A stretch of 44,098 nucleotides of DNA, taken from the NCBI GenBank assembly GCA_027620575.1, contig JAQCDT010000001.1, forward strand, positions 1 through 44,098. Reading direction: 5' to 3'. This document shows positions 35,725 through 44,098 of this stretch, piece after piece. Source of the DNA: Verrucomicrobiota bacterium (GTDB taxonomy: Bacteria; Verrucomicrobiota; Verrucomicrobiia; Opitutales; Coraliomargaritaceae). The notes below the pieces were generated by a model, which was not told where the DNA came from, did not search any database, and worked only from the letters and a program-made list of their open reading frames with translations. Within the stretch, counting starts at the first letter, position 1, and each line of letters starts with the position of its first letter. A program made the translations under genes and the position numbers.

Positions 35725-36963
35725 ATGGCTCTACGGTATTTATTTATTGATTTCGACAGCTTTTATGCCTCAGTCGAGCAAGAAAGCGACCCTCGTCTGA
35801 GGGGGCAACCTATTGCCATCGTTCCGAGTATCAATGTTGAAACAACCAGTTGCATTGCAGCAAGTTATGAAGCTAAGCACTTCGGAGTCAAAACCGGCGT
35901 CCCTGTGCGGCAAGCACGGATTTTATGCCCTAAAATTAAATTCGTTCAAGCAAACCACGAAAAATATGTCGCTATTCATAATTCAATCACCAAAATAATA
36001 CACGAAATCATCTTCGTTGATGAAGTTTTGTCGATTGACGAGATGTATGGAAGACTACCGCCTAAGTGGCAAACGCCTAAAATCGCCACGGAAAAGGCTG
36101 AAGCGATTAAAACCGCTCTAAAAAAAGCGATTGGCCCCTGCATCACGGCCTCTATCGGGATTGCTCCCAATCGATTCATTGCCAAACTCGCCAGTAAAAT
36201 GAAAAAACCCAATGGGCTGATGCTCATTGATCATCCTCAACTGCCCCAAGCCTTAGACACGCTAGACTTAAGCGACATTACAGGCATTGGCGCACGCATG
36301 CTCATACGCCTTAAAAACCACGGCATCTTAGATGTGCCCAGTCTCTGCCGAGCCGACCGCACTCAACTACATCGCATCTGGGGATCGATTGAAGGCGATC
36401 GCTTTTGGTATGCCCTTCGTGGCATTGCCCTTCCCGAGCAAAGTACCCGTAAGCGCAGCTTTGGCCATTCACATGTACTGCCTCCGAAACTCAGAACCTT
36501 CCCTGGAGCCTTTTCTACCCTACATCGAATGCTAGAAAAAGCCTGTCACCGCTTACGTATGAATCATTATTTCACCGGGCATTTAGTTTTGCAGGTCAAA
36601 TTTGGCTTTGAATGGCGTTGGGGGCAAGAGGTCCGTTGCTCCCCCACTCAAGACACCTTAACGCTGGCCAAACTTATGAACATGCTCTGGGAGACCCGCC
36701 CCGCAATGGCTCCCAATCCCACTAAAGTATCGGTCACGCTGATGGGACTCGTCCATGCCAACAACTACACCCCTTCATTATTTGAGACCAGCGAAGAACG
36801 GCAAAGAGCCAAGCTGCTCCAAACCATCGACCAGATCAAACAACGTTACGGAAGTCGTTCCATTTACTACGGCACCGCAATGATCGCCCAAAAAACCGCC
36901 GAAGCAGCACCCATGCGAATTGCTTTTAATCATATTCCTGATTTATCTATAGAACGTGATTGA
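35725..36963 (+). CDS. dinB: Y-family DNA polymerase (DinB/Pol IV-like)
   Basis: This is a low-fidelity translesion polymerase. Catalytic Asp9 lies in FIDFDSFYASVEQ, and the second metal site is Ser103-Ile-Asp105-Glu106 (VLSIDEMYG). The steric-gate position is Tyr14, which is allowed in the family. ASIGIAPNRFIAKLASKMKKP and the helix-hairpin-helix DITGIGARMLIRLKNHGI follow, then a little-finger domain. At 412 residues it is longer than E. coli Pol IV (351), and the C-terminal part is less typical. The UmuC group is a less likely alternative. The downstream DUF429 gene overlaps it by 8 bp. I see no LexA-like box. Confidence 0.88.
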   Translation: MALRYLFIDFDSFYASVEQESDPRLRGQPIAIVPSINVETTSCIAASYEAKHFGVKTGVPVRQARILCPKIKFVQANHEKYVAIHNSITKIIHEIIFVDEVLSIDEMYGRLPPKWQTPKIATEKAEAIKTALKKAIGPCITASIGIAPNRFIAKLASKMKKPNGLMLIDHPQLPQALDTLDLSDITGIGARMLIRLKNHGILDVPSLCRADRTQLHRIWGSIEGDRFWYALRGIALPEQSTRKRSFGHSHVLPPKLRTFPGAFSTLHRMLEKACHRLRMNHYFTGHLVLQVKFGFEWRWGQEVRCSPTQDTLTLAKLMNMLWETRPAMAPNPTKVSVTLMGLVHANNYTPSLFETSEERQRAKLLQTIDQIKQRYGSRSIYYGTAMIAQKTAEAAPMRIAFNHIPDLSIERD

Positions 36964-37675
36964 TTTTAAAGACGCCGAATCCGACCTAAACACACCCACG
37001 ACCAAACAAGGCCCTCTTCATTGGATTGGAATTGATGGCTGTCGTGGAGGCTGGATCATTGCTTGGCTCAAAGCCGATCAGCCCGCCGAAGTACATTCTG
37101 TGGAAACCCTGCAACCTTTTCTCAAAAAAGCCCCTAAAGAGGCGATTATCCTTATTGATATGATTCTTTATAAGGCTAAGGAATCATACCCTCGTCCCTT
37201 CGATCGGCTAGCTAAGTCACAACTGGGCAAGTGGCACTCACGGGTCTTTCCTGCACCCCCTCAAGAGGCACTGATGGCCAAAGACTACCCAGATGCCTGT
37301 AAACGTTCCCTTACACACATCGGAAAAAAGATATCCAAACAATGCTATAATTTATTTCCTAAGATCCGCGAAGCCAATCACCCATCCATCCCCAAAGAAC
37401 AACTCATCGAATACCATCCAGAAATTGCCTTTAAACAACTCAATCAAAACAAGATTGTCGAAGCTTCAAAAAAAACGGAGCTCGGTCGCAACCAACGCCA
37501 AGCGTTAATTGAAGCCCATCTGCCGAATGTCTCCATCGCATCGCTGAGCCCACCTAGAAAAAAGCACCCTTGGCAAACTGATGACCTCTTCGATGCCCTA
37601 GCCCTAGCGCTTGTTGCACACAATGGATGCTACCAAGACTTTTATCAATCAATCGCCAAAAACGAGGCCCTATAG
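36956..37675 (+). CDS. DUF429 protein, predicted RNase H-like nuclease
   Basis: The DUF429 family is predicted to have an RNase H fold; its function is unknown. Recognised blocks are GIDGCRGGWIIAWL (first acidic strand), ILIDMILY where relatives usually have DIPIGL, SRVFPAPPQEAL, ISKQCYNLFPKI, YHPEIAF and the C-terminal DDLFDALALALVAH with acidic residues. Length is 239 residues from a GTG at 36956. That start overlaps the dinB stop by 8 bp, so the two are probably translated together. The end overlaps ftsK by 6 bp tail to tail. Confidence 0.8.
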   Translation: MIDFKDAESDLNTPTTKQGPLHWIGIDGCRGGWIIAWLKADQPAEVHSVETLQPFLKKAPKEAIILIDMILYKAKESYPRPFDRLAKSQLGKWHSRVFPAPPQEALMAKDYPDACKRSLTHIGKKISKQCYNLFPKIREANHPSIPKEQLIEYHPEIAFKQLNQNKIVEASKKTELGRNQRQALIEAHLPNVSIASLSPPRKKHPWQTDDLFDALALALVAHNGCYQDFYQSIAKNEAL

Positions 37676-40165
37676 CATATCTAAATCCACGAGAATTTCC
37701 CGAGGACTCGAACCATTTTCTGGTCCGACAATCCCTCGATCTTCCAAATCTTCCATCAGACGAGCGGCACGGTTGTAGCCGATGCGCAATCGCCGTTGCA
37801 ACATCGAGGTGGACGCACGCTTGGACGACTTCAAGACCTCCAATGCCTTGTTCAACATCTCATCCTCTTCACCTTCAAGAAGTCCTCCGCCCTCTTCCTC
37901 GCTCGAATCAATCTGCCTCTGCACCGCTTCAGCAAAGACCGGCGGATCATTTTTTGCCTTAAGAAAATCGACAATACCATTGATTTCATCGTCCGAGACA
38001 AACGCCCCTTGTGCCCGAACCAAATTCGAAGTACCTGGCGGGATAAAAAGCATATCCCCTTTGCCGATCAAGGCCTCTGCACCACTTCCATCTAAAATCG
38101 TCCGACTGTCGATCTTTGATGCCACCTTAAAGGCAATACGACTGGGTAAATTTGCCTTGATCACACCCGTAATCACATTCACAGACGGCCTTTGGGTCGC
38201 TAAAATCAAATGAATCCCCGCCGCTCTGGCAAGTTGTGCAATCCGAGCGATGCCCGTCTCAATATCCGCAGGTGCCACCATCATCAAATCCGCCAACTCA
38301 TCAATGATACATACAATGTAGGGCAATTTTTTCTTGGGCACCTCAAAGGCATCATCGTCTCTTGGGACCTCGATCTGAGTGGCTGCGGCTCGCTCTTCCG
38401 CCGTCATTTCTGCTTCCATTTCCTTAGCACGTTCCTGCTCCGCCTTGTCCTTGGAAATTTTTGCATTAAAACCTGCGATATTGCGCACCTTTGTTTTCGC
38501 AAAAATTTGATAACGGCGATCCATCTCAGCAATCAACCACTTCAAGGCACCCGGCACTTTCTTCGGTTCAGTCACCACAGGAATCAACATATGGGGTAAG
38601 GCATTGTACAACTGCATTTCCACCACCTTGGGATCCACCATGATAAAGCGCAAATCCTCTGGCCCAGAATGGTAAAGCAAAGACGCAATAATCGCGTTGA
38701 TGCAAACGGTCTTACCTGACCCAGTAGAACCCGCAATCAAGACGTGAGGCATCTTCGTCAAATCCGTCACCATCGGCTTACCCGTCACATCCTTACCCAA
38801 TACAATGGGGATTTCCGCATTCGCTTCAGCCCAGGATTTTGATTCGATAATGTCGCGCATACAGACCGCTTGAGCAATGCGATTTGGCACCTCAATGCCC
38901 ACCGTACCCTTGCCAGGAACGGGTGCCAAGATTCTCACGGACAAGGCTCTTAAGCCCAAAGCAATATTTTTATCTAAGTTAACAATCTTTTCCACTCGCA
39001 CACCTGCCGCAGGGGTCACCTCATAACGAGTGATCACAGGCCCGGTAAAAATCTCTCCTGGCACGACTTTCACTCCAAATTCATCTAAGGTTTGTACCAA
39101 AGCTTCCATCATCCCTACATGATCTTCGCTTGCCTGATCCCAAGACACCGGCGCATTTTGCAACAAATCAATGGTTGGAAAGACATAATCACCACGCCGC
39201 TCAGGGATCGAGGCCACCGATTTTTCCGTCTTTTCCCCTTTAACAATCTTAAACATCGCCGGGTCTAAAGGTGGCTTCTTCACTTCGACTTCTTCCACTG
39301 CCACTTTCTCTGCCACAGGCGTAACCACTTTGGGTCGCTCTACCGAAGTCACCCCTTTAACAGCTTGATCCAATAAATCATCTGCCTTGCTAGCTTCGTC
39401 GCCGACATCACGGACTTTTGAATGGGATTTGTTTTTGCCTAAGTTTATGTTGCTCAATAAGTTAACCAGCCAATCGACACAGCTTTTTATTCCTCCAATA
39501 ATCGTTGCACAGACGGAATAAACCCCACGAAAAACCCACCTTACCCAAGTGTATAAGGGGCCGAAAAAAACATAGGACATTCCAGACAAAAACAAGCGAC
39601 TTAACGAGCCAAGATTGTCGCCAAGTCCAATATACAGGCTACTCGTCAAAGCCATTGAGAAAATCAAGATACTGCCTAGGGGACCTAAGACCGGCTCCAA
39701 AAATTGAAGCACCATCACATTGCCTAGGCGTCCGCCCAAGCCCGAAGTCAACTGATGGCTCAAACCCTCAGAAGCAAACCCTAAAAGTTCCAAAGATTCA
39801 AAAATTGCCAACAAGCCCGATAAAGCCACTAGACTGACAATAGCTAAAGCCAACTGTCGTAAGCGCAGCCCTCGCTTTTGCTCAAAAAAGAACCGATAGC
39901 CAAGAAAGCCAATTAAAAAGGGAAAAAGCCATAGGGCGGCCCCTATATTATGAAAGCCATAATGCCCAACATACGCACCAAATTCACCGACCCAATTGGA
40001 ATCCTCAGGATTTGTCCCATGGAACTGCTCTTGATGGTAATCCATGATCGAGAGCAAGACCAAGGCCGATAATGTTATCAAGGCAACGGCGATAAATTTT
40101 TTCGGGGGAACCGTCCTCTCTTGGGTCGTGATCTTTTTACGCTTGGGCTTAGGTTTTGTCTTCAA
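37670..40165 (-). CDS. ftsK: DNA translocase FtsK
   Basis: FtsK pumps chromosomal DNA through the division septum and activates dif recombination. The N-terminus has about four membrane segments (residues 22-205) and a short linker. The motor has GPVITRYEV, Walker A GSTGSGKT at 479-486, MVDPKVVEMQLYN, Walker B CIIDELADLMM and ILATQRPSVNVITG. The winged-helix gamma domain at the C-terminus (about 765-831, SMLQRRLRIGYNRAARLMED) reads KOPS sequences. The start is a TTG at 40165; an in-frame TAA lies 8 codons upstream and the next ATG would remove part of the first membrane segment. Length is 831 residues. Confidence 0.95.
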   Translation of the reverse strand: MKTKPKPKRKKITTQERTVPPKKFIAVALITLSALVLLSIMDYHQEQFHGTNPEDSNWVGEFGAYVGHYGFHNIGAALWLFPFLIGFLGYRFFFEQKRGLRLRQLALAIVSLVALSGLLAIFESLELLGFASEGLSHQLTSGLGGRLGNVMVLQFLEPVLGPLGSILIFSMALTSSLYIGLGDNLGSLSRLFLSGMSYVFFGPLYTWVRWVFRGVYSVCATIIGGIKSCVDWLVNLLSNINLGKNKSHSKVRDVGDEASKADDLLDQAVKGVTSVERPKVVTPVAEKVAVEEVEVKKPPLDPAMFKIVKGEKTEKSVASIPERRGDYVFPTIDLLQNAPVSWDQASEDHVGMMEALVQTLDEFGVKVVPGEIFTGPVITRYEVTPAAGVRVEKIVNLDKNIALGLRALSVRILAPVPGKGTVGIEVPNRIAQAVCMRDIIESKSWAEANAEIPIVLGKDVTGKPMVTDLTKMPHVLIAGSTGSGKTVCINAIIASLLYHSGPEDLRFIMVDPKVVEMQLYNALPHMLIPVVTEPKKVPGALKWLIAEMDRRYQIFAKTKVRNIAGFNAKISKDKAEQERAKEMEAEMTAEERAAATQIEVPRDDDAFEVPKKKLPYIVCIIDELADLMMVAPADIETGIARIAQLARAAGIHLILATQRPSVNVITGVIKANLPSRIAFKVASKIDSRTILDGSGAEALIGKGDMLFIPPGTSNLVRAQGAFVSDDEINGIVDFLKAKNDPPVFAEAVQRQIDSSEEEGGGLLEGEEDEMLNKALEVLKSSKRASTSMLQRRLRIGYNRAARLMEDLEDRGIVGPENGSSPREILVDLDML

Positions 40166-40274
40166 TAGAAACGAATAAAAAGTGATTTACTCGACAAGAC
40201 AATCTAAATTATTGCTTGCAAATCCCCTCTTTAAAAAACAAAAAAAGCAACGATTGTAATTCAAACTTAGCCCA

Positions 40275-41222
40275 ATGAACCCACTTATCTTCAATCCAAT
40301 TTACAAAGAACGAGTCTGGGGAGGACAAAAGCTAGCCACTCGTTTAGGTCGCACTATTCCCAACCACCGGCCGATTGGTGAAAGCTGGGAGATTGTCGAT
40401 CGAGAGGACGACCAATCCGTTGTTGTTCATGGCACCCATCAAGGCAAAACCCTCAAACAATTGCTCGAATCCTACGGCGCCGAAATCATGGGTCCGAGTT
40501 ACCAGACAGGCGCCCCCTTCCCCATTTTAGTCAAGTGGCTCGATTGCAAAGATACTCTCAGTGTGCAAGTCCACCCACCCAAGTCCGTTGCCGCTTCGCT
40601 TAAAGGTGAACCCAAAACGGAAAATTGGTACATCCTCGAAAATGAACCTCAGGCACAACTCTACCTCGGCCTCGTCCCAAACACCTCGAAAGACGATTTT
40701 TCCACCGCTCTTGAAAATAATCAAATCGAACCCCTCCTCGCTCACACCGAAACTCAAGCCGGTGACTCCTATTTTATCGAAAGCGGGACGCTCCATGCCA
40801 TTGGCGGAGGCAACTTAATCCTCGAAATACAACAAAACTCAGACACCACCTACCGTGTCCATGATTGGAATCGCCTGGGCCTCGACGGCCAACCGAGACA
40901 ACTCCACCCAGAAGAGACTGTCAAATCATTGATAGTCAACGACTTACCTATTTTGCCTGCCCGCATTGAAGCATCTCAAACCATCCTAGCAGATTGTCCC
41001 CACTTTCGTATTACTGGACTTCATCTGGACGGACACCGTGAGCCTCTAGTGCTTCCGGCCCAAGAAAGCCCTCGTCTGATTCATGTCACTCAGGGACAGG
41101 TCACCGACACACTTTCTCAGCAAAGAATACAATTGGGCGACACCGCCTTACAGCCCTACTGCTCAGAAATGCAATTGGTGGCTGATCAACCATCCACCTT
41201 ATTGATCACCGATCGCTTTTAA
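40275..41222 (+). CDS. manA: Mannose-6-phosphate isomerase, class I
   Basis: This zinc enzyme interconverts mannose 6-phosphate and fructose 6-phosphate. The short cupin-type form of about 315 residues resembles the Bacillus ManA group. ERVWGGQKL, GESWEIVDRE, the metal-ligand block LSVQVHPP, TENWYILENE and SGTLHAIGGGNLILEIQQ are present, along with SDTTYRVHDWNR. It runs alone between the divergent ftsK and the convergent mnmG, with a 4-bp tail-to-tail overlap with mnmG. Confidence 0.93.
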   Translation: MNPLIFNPIYKERVWGGQKLATRLGRTIPNHRPIGESWEIVDREDDQSVVVHGTHQGKTLKQLLESYGAEIMGPSYQTGAPFPILVKWLDCKDTLSVQVHPPKSVAASLKGEPKTENWYILENEPQAQLYLGLVPNTSKDDFSTALENNQIEPLLAHTETQAGDSYFIESGTLHAIGGGNLILEIQQNSDTTYRVHDWNRLGLDGQPRQLHPEETVKSLIVNDLPILPARIEASQTILADCPHFRITGLHLDGHREPLVLPAQESPRLIHVTQGQVTDTLSQQRIQLGDTALQPYCSEMQLVADQPSTLLITDRF

Positions 41223-43126
41223 GCCTGCTTGGCTTTCTTCGCTTCTGCCGCCTTACGGCTCATCGCTTCAATCGTCACCATCAGTATGCTGATATCTGCA
41301 GGATTCACCCCGCTGATTCGACTGGCTTGACCCAAGGTTTGCGGCTGAATCTCCGCAAGCTTCTCTCCACTCTCAGCACGCAGTCCTTTCACTTGGTGAT
41401 AGTCCAATGATTGAGGAATCTTTATTTTATCAATGTGCCTAAGCTTATCCACCTGCTTGAGCTCTCGCTCTAAATATCCCTTAAACGCCACACGATAAAA
41501 GACCTCATCTTGCACCGCTTCCGTCGCCTCAGCTAAGTCTTTCGGAAAGGCACTTTTGTCTCGGCACCGGCGAATATGTGTCGCATAACTATCCCCCTTA
41601 AGAAACTCTTTTTCTAGAAACCCTACCCAGTGCTCTATCGTCTTTTGCTTCTCTTCTATCGCTTTTATCCGTTTGTCAGTCAATAAGTTATGCTTTTTAG
41701 CATGCTCGATCAATCGCAGTTCTGCACTGGGGTGATTGAAGAGCAAACGATGCTCTGCACGACTGGAAAACATCCGATACGGCTCCTGAGTTCCTTTCGA
41801 AACCAAATCATCAATCAAGACACCAATATAGCATTCATCTCGGCCTAAGACCATTGGGTCCTCCCCTCGTATCTTTTGTACTGCATTGATTCCAGCGACC
41901 AGTCCCTGCCCCGCCGCTTCTTCATAGCCCGATGTGCCATTGATCTGTCCCGCAAAAAATAAATTCTCCACTTTCTTTGATTCAAGCGACGGGAACAATT
42001 GTGTAGGCGGTGCAAAGTCATATTCGACTGCATAGGCCGGACGTAAAATATGCACCTGCTCCAAGCCCTTGATGCTTCGAAGCATCTCTACCTGAACCTT
42101 TAAAGGCAAACTAGTCGATAAACCATTGATATACCATTCATTGGTATAACGCCCCTCGGGCTCTAAAAACAACATATGACGGTCTTTATCGGCGAAGCGA
42201 ACAATTTTATCCTCAATACTTGGACAGTATCGAGGCCCCCTGCCAACAATTTCTCCCGAGTACATCGGCGATAAATGGAGATTCTCTTTAATAATCGCCT
42301 CAGTTTTCGCCCCAGTGTACGTCGTCCAACACGACATTGGCGCATATCCTGGCTCCCAACCTAAACGTTTTTCGCCAAAATGTTCCACGTGGAACAATTC
42401 CTCGGGCTCTCGAGTATCATAAAAGCCAAACAAAGTCGGCTTCTCGTCCGCTTTTTGTTCTTCAAGCTGAGAGAAATCGATAGATCGACCTAAAATACGT
42501 GCAGGTGTGCCCGTTTTCAGACGCTCTAGTTCGATCCCAGCCTCAATAAAGGATTTAGAAAGTCCCTTAGCCGAGAAATCACCCATACGTCCGCCTTCAT
42601 TTTTGTTCTGTCCGACGTGCATCAGGCCTCTTAGGAAGGTTCCGGTGGTGACAATCACGGTTTTTGCCTTAAATTCGCTGTCTAAATTGGTTTTTATTCC
42701 AACAACTCGGCCCTTATTCATGACCAATTCATCGACGAGTGCTTGAAAGACATGGAGATTTTCTTGCCATTCAATCGCTTGTTTCATGCGAAATTGGTAG
42801 GCTTTTTTATCACATTGTGCTCTAGGTGCTTGAACAGCAGGGCCTTTAGAAGCGTTGAGTAGGCGGAATTGGATGGCGGTGGCATCCGTATTGATGGCCA
42901 TTTCGCCCCCTAAAGCATCAATTTCACGCACCATATGGCCCTTGGCTTGTCCACCGATCGCAGGATTACAACTCATTTGGGCAATCGTGTCTAAATTGCC
43001 GGTTAGGAGTAGGGTACTGGCTCCCCGACGAGCAGCGGCCAGCGCCGCTTCACAGCCCGCATGACCGGCTCCGCAGACAACTACGTCATATTCTTTATCA
43101 AGTTGGAATAGGGGATCTTGACTCAT
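41219..43126 (-). CDS. mnmG: tRNA U34 carboxymethylaminomethyl-modifying enzyme MnmG (GidA)
   Basis: With MnmE, this FAD enzyme modifies the wobble uridine of several tRNAs. The dinucleotide-binding motif is VVCGAGHAGCEAALAAARRG, then SCNPAIGGQAKGH, RAQCDKKAYQFRMK, TGTFLRGLMHVGQ, GGRMGDFSAKGLS, GTPARILGRSIDFS, CPSIEDKIVRFADK and GTSGYEEAAGQGLVAG. Start ATG at 43126 (MSQDPLFQ) overlaps the mnmE stop by 4 bp; it gives 635 residues, and a start four codons further up is not needed. A perfect parS-type palindrome lies inside the gene and encodes FHVEH. rsmG and parAB, frequent neighbours, do not follow. Confidence 0.97.
   Translation of the reverse strand: MSQDPLFQLDKEYDVVVCGAGHAGCEAALAAARRGASTLLLTGNLDTIAQMSCNPAIGGQAKGHMVREIDALGGEMAINTDATAIQFRLLNASKGPAVQAPRAQCDKKAYQFRMKQAIEWQENLHVFQALVDELVMNKGRVVGIKTNLDSEFKAKTVIVTTGTFLRGLMHVGQNKNEGGRMGDFSAKGLSKSFIEAGIELERLKTGTPARILGRSIDFSQLEEQKADEKPTLFGFYDTREPEELFHVEHFGEKRLGWEPGYAPMSCWTTYTGAKTEAIIKENLHLSPMYSGEIVGRGPRYCPSIEDKIVRFADKDRHMLFLEPEGRYTNEWYINGLSTSLPLKVQVEMLRSIKGLEQVHILRPAYAVEYDFAPPTQLFPSLESKKVENLFFAGQINGTSGYEEAAGQGLVAGINAVQKIRGEDPMVLGRDECYIGVLIDDLVSKGTQEPYRMFSSRAEHRLLFNHPSAELRLIEHAKKHNLLTDKRIKAIEEKQKTIEHWVGFLEKEFLKGDSYATHIRRCRDKSAFPKDLAEATEAVQDEVFYRVAFKGYLERELKQVDKLRHIDKIKIPQSLDYHQVKGLRAESGEKLAEIQPQTLGQASRISGVNPADISILMVTIEAMSRKAAEAKKAKQA
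42381..42396. promoter_or_regulatory. parS-type centromere site inside mnmG
   Basis: TGTTCCACGTGGAACA is a perfect 16-bp palindrome. It matches the conserved bacterial parS consensus (TGTTTCACGTGAAACA and the TTCC/GGAA variant) bound by ParB/Spo0J for chromosome partition. It is the only such site I saw in the window. The position inside mnmG, a gene usually near oriC, fits. Confidence 0.85.
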
Positions 43127-44098
43127 TTTCCTATACAAAATTTTTGAAATAATTTATCGAGCATGGCCTCGTTGTCAATCTTGCCCACCACCTGACTGAA
43201 GCCCTCGATAGCCGAGCGTAATTCGACGGCAACTAATTCGCTAAGTTCATGATTATCAATTGCTTCTGATGCATTTGCCAATGATTCTCTAGCGTGTTTT
43301 AAGGCGGCCGTATGGCGTGCGTTGAGCACAATAGCATCATTGCCCTTGGGTAGGGCGATACCCTGGTCAATCAGCTTGAGCATAGATGATTTTAAGGCCT
43401 CGATACCGCTGTGGGTTTTCAAAGAAATAGGGCAGTGCTGGCACTCGGCTAAAAAGTCCTTATGCGAGTTCGTTGATTTCAGATCTTGTTTATTTTCAAT
43501 GACTAAGGTGTTTTCTGCCTTAAATACTGAATGGATTGATTCAGGCAGACTGGGGGAGGGCTCACTATGATCAACAATCACTAAATAAAAGTCGGCATTT
43601 TGGGCAAGTTCCATGGTTTTTTCAATCCCTTGTAGCTCGATCGCATCCTCTGCTGGATGTAAGCCTGCGGTATCAATGATTTCCACTCGATAATCCTTCA
43701 GCATAATATACGAGGTAATAAAATCACGGGTAGTCCCTGGAATATCACTGACAATCGCCCTTTGAGAGCCGACCAAAGTATTAATTAAGCTACTTTTACC
43801 CGCATTCGGTGCTCCAATAATCACGGTTTTAATACCTTCTTGAAGTAGGGCGGAGTAGTGGTTGGTTTCAATTAAACGATCCACTGCTTCAATCAATCGC
43901 TTCAGGTCCTGCATCGGCCCTGCATCGGAAGCCTCCGGTAAATCTTCCTCAGGAAAGTCAATGTAGGCTTCTAGCTCCGCTAAAATCCCCAATAGCTGAT
44001 CGGTCAATTCCGACATTTTGTGTCCAATTGAGCCATTGAGCTGTCGGCGAGCCACTTCTAAACTGAAATTGGAACGCGCATGAATAATATCTGCCACC
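43123..44098 (-). CDS. mnmE: tRNA modification GTPase MnmE (partial, N-terminus outside window)
   Basis: MnmE works with MnmG on wobble-uridine modification. The visible 325 residues cover the end of the folate-binding domain (VADIIHARSNF, then LNGSI), the helical domain and the inserted GTPase domain. The G motifs are GAPNAGKSS (G1), DIPGTTRD (G2), DTAG (G3) and NKQD (G4). The C-terminus ends FCIGK, the invariant MnmE tail whose cysteine is functional in the family. The frame stays open at the right edge. The stop overlaps the mnmG start (ATGA). Confidence 0.96.
   Translation of the reverse strand, partial: VADIIHARSNFSLEVARRQLNGSIGHKMSELTDQLLGILAELEAYIDFPEEDLPEASDAGPMQDLKRLIEAVDRLIETNHYSALLQEGIKTVIIGAPNAGKSSLINTLVGSQRAIVSDIPGTTRDFITSYIMLKDYRVEIIDTAGLHPAEDAIELQGIEKTMELAQNADFYLVIVDHSEPSPSLPESIHSVFKAENTLVIENKQDLKSTNSHKDFLAECQHCPISLKTHSGIEALKSSMLKLIDQGIALPKGNDAIVLNARHTAALKHARESLANASEAIDNHELSELVAVELRSAIEGFSQVVGKIDNEAMLDKLFQKFCIGK

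Overview
The window is a dense bacterial chromosome segment, AT-leaning by eye, made almost entirely of housekeeping genes. I recognise 35 of the 36 protein genes at least to family level, plus one tRNA. Outer-membrane lipoprotein maturation (Lnt), a full elongasome block and MurA point to a rod-forming diderm. A DUF5069 gene, a SecA about 1010 residues long without its C-terminal zinc motif, and an AccD whose zinc ribbon has lost three cysteines suggest a PVC-group organism, most likely Verrucomicrobiota (Opitutia). That placement is inference from protein features; no 16S or marker search was possible.

Layout. Positions 1-4070 run rightward: murA (cut by the left edge), ruvB, an rRNA 2'-O-methyltransferase and tyrS. 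The elongasome block mreB-mreC-mreD-mrdA follows (4160-8485). A leftward SDR-ruvC pair (8482-9801) faces it, and then come truA-comF-accD-folC rightward (9895-13539). carA runs leftward and kamA rightward from a shared 126-bp region. A leftward rapA (16052-18907) is followed by purE-purK-trpE and a sigma-70 factor rightward (19049-23284). lnt and secA run leftward (23276-27919). Next are rmuC, an unknown exported coiled-coil protein, tRNA-Trp, a MerC-like membrane protein, DUF5069, a polyprenyl synthase and an alpha/beta hydrolase (28105-32976). mutS-dinB-DUF429 run rightward, then ftsK leftward, manA rightward, and finally mnmE-mnmG leftward to the right edge.

Functional themes. Many genes serve genome maintenance and segregation: ruvB, ruvC, rmuC, mutS, a Y-family polymerase and ftsK, plus a perfect 16-bp parS-type palindrome inside mnmG (42381-42396). 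Cell-wall growth (murA, mreBCD, mrdA), translation and RNA modification (tyrS, truA, mnmE, mnmG, an RlmB-like enzyme, tRNA-Trp) and biosynthesis (accD, folC, carA, purEK, trpE) account for most of the rest.

I found no prophage, insertion sequence, CRISPR array or dedicated defence or secondary-metabolite system, and no gene-free stretch longer than 300 bp. The points most worth a second look are the parS site, the loss of zinc ligands in both AccD and SecA, a full-length RapA apparently outside Proteobacteria, the scarcity of Shine-Dalgarno sequences, and a coupled Y-polymerase/DUF429 pair. I do not see a clear new multi-gene system.
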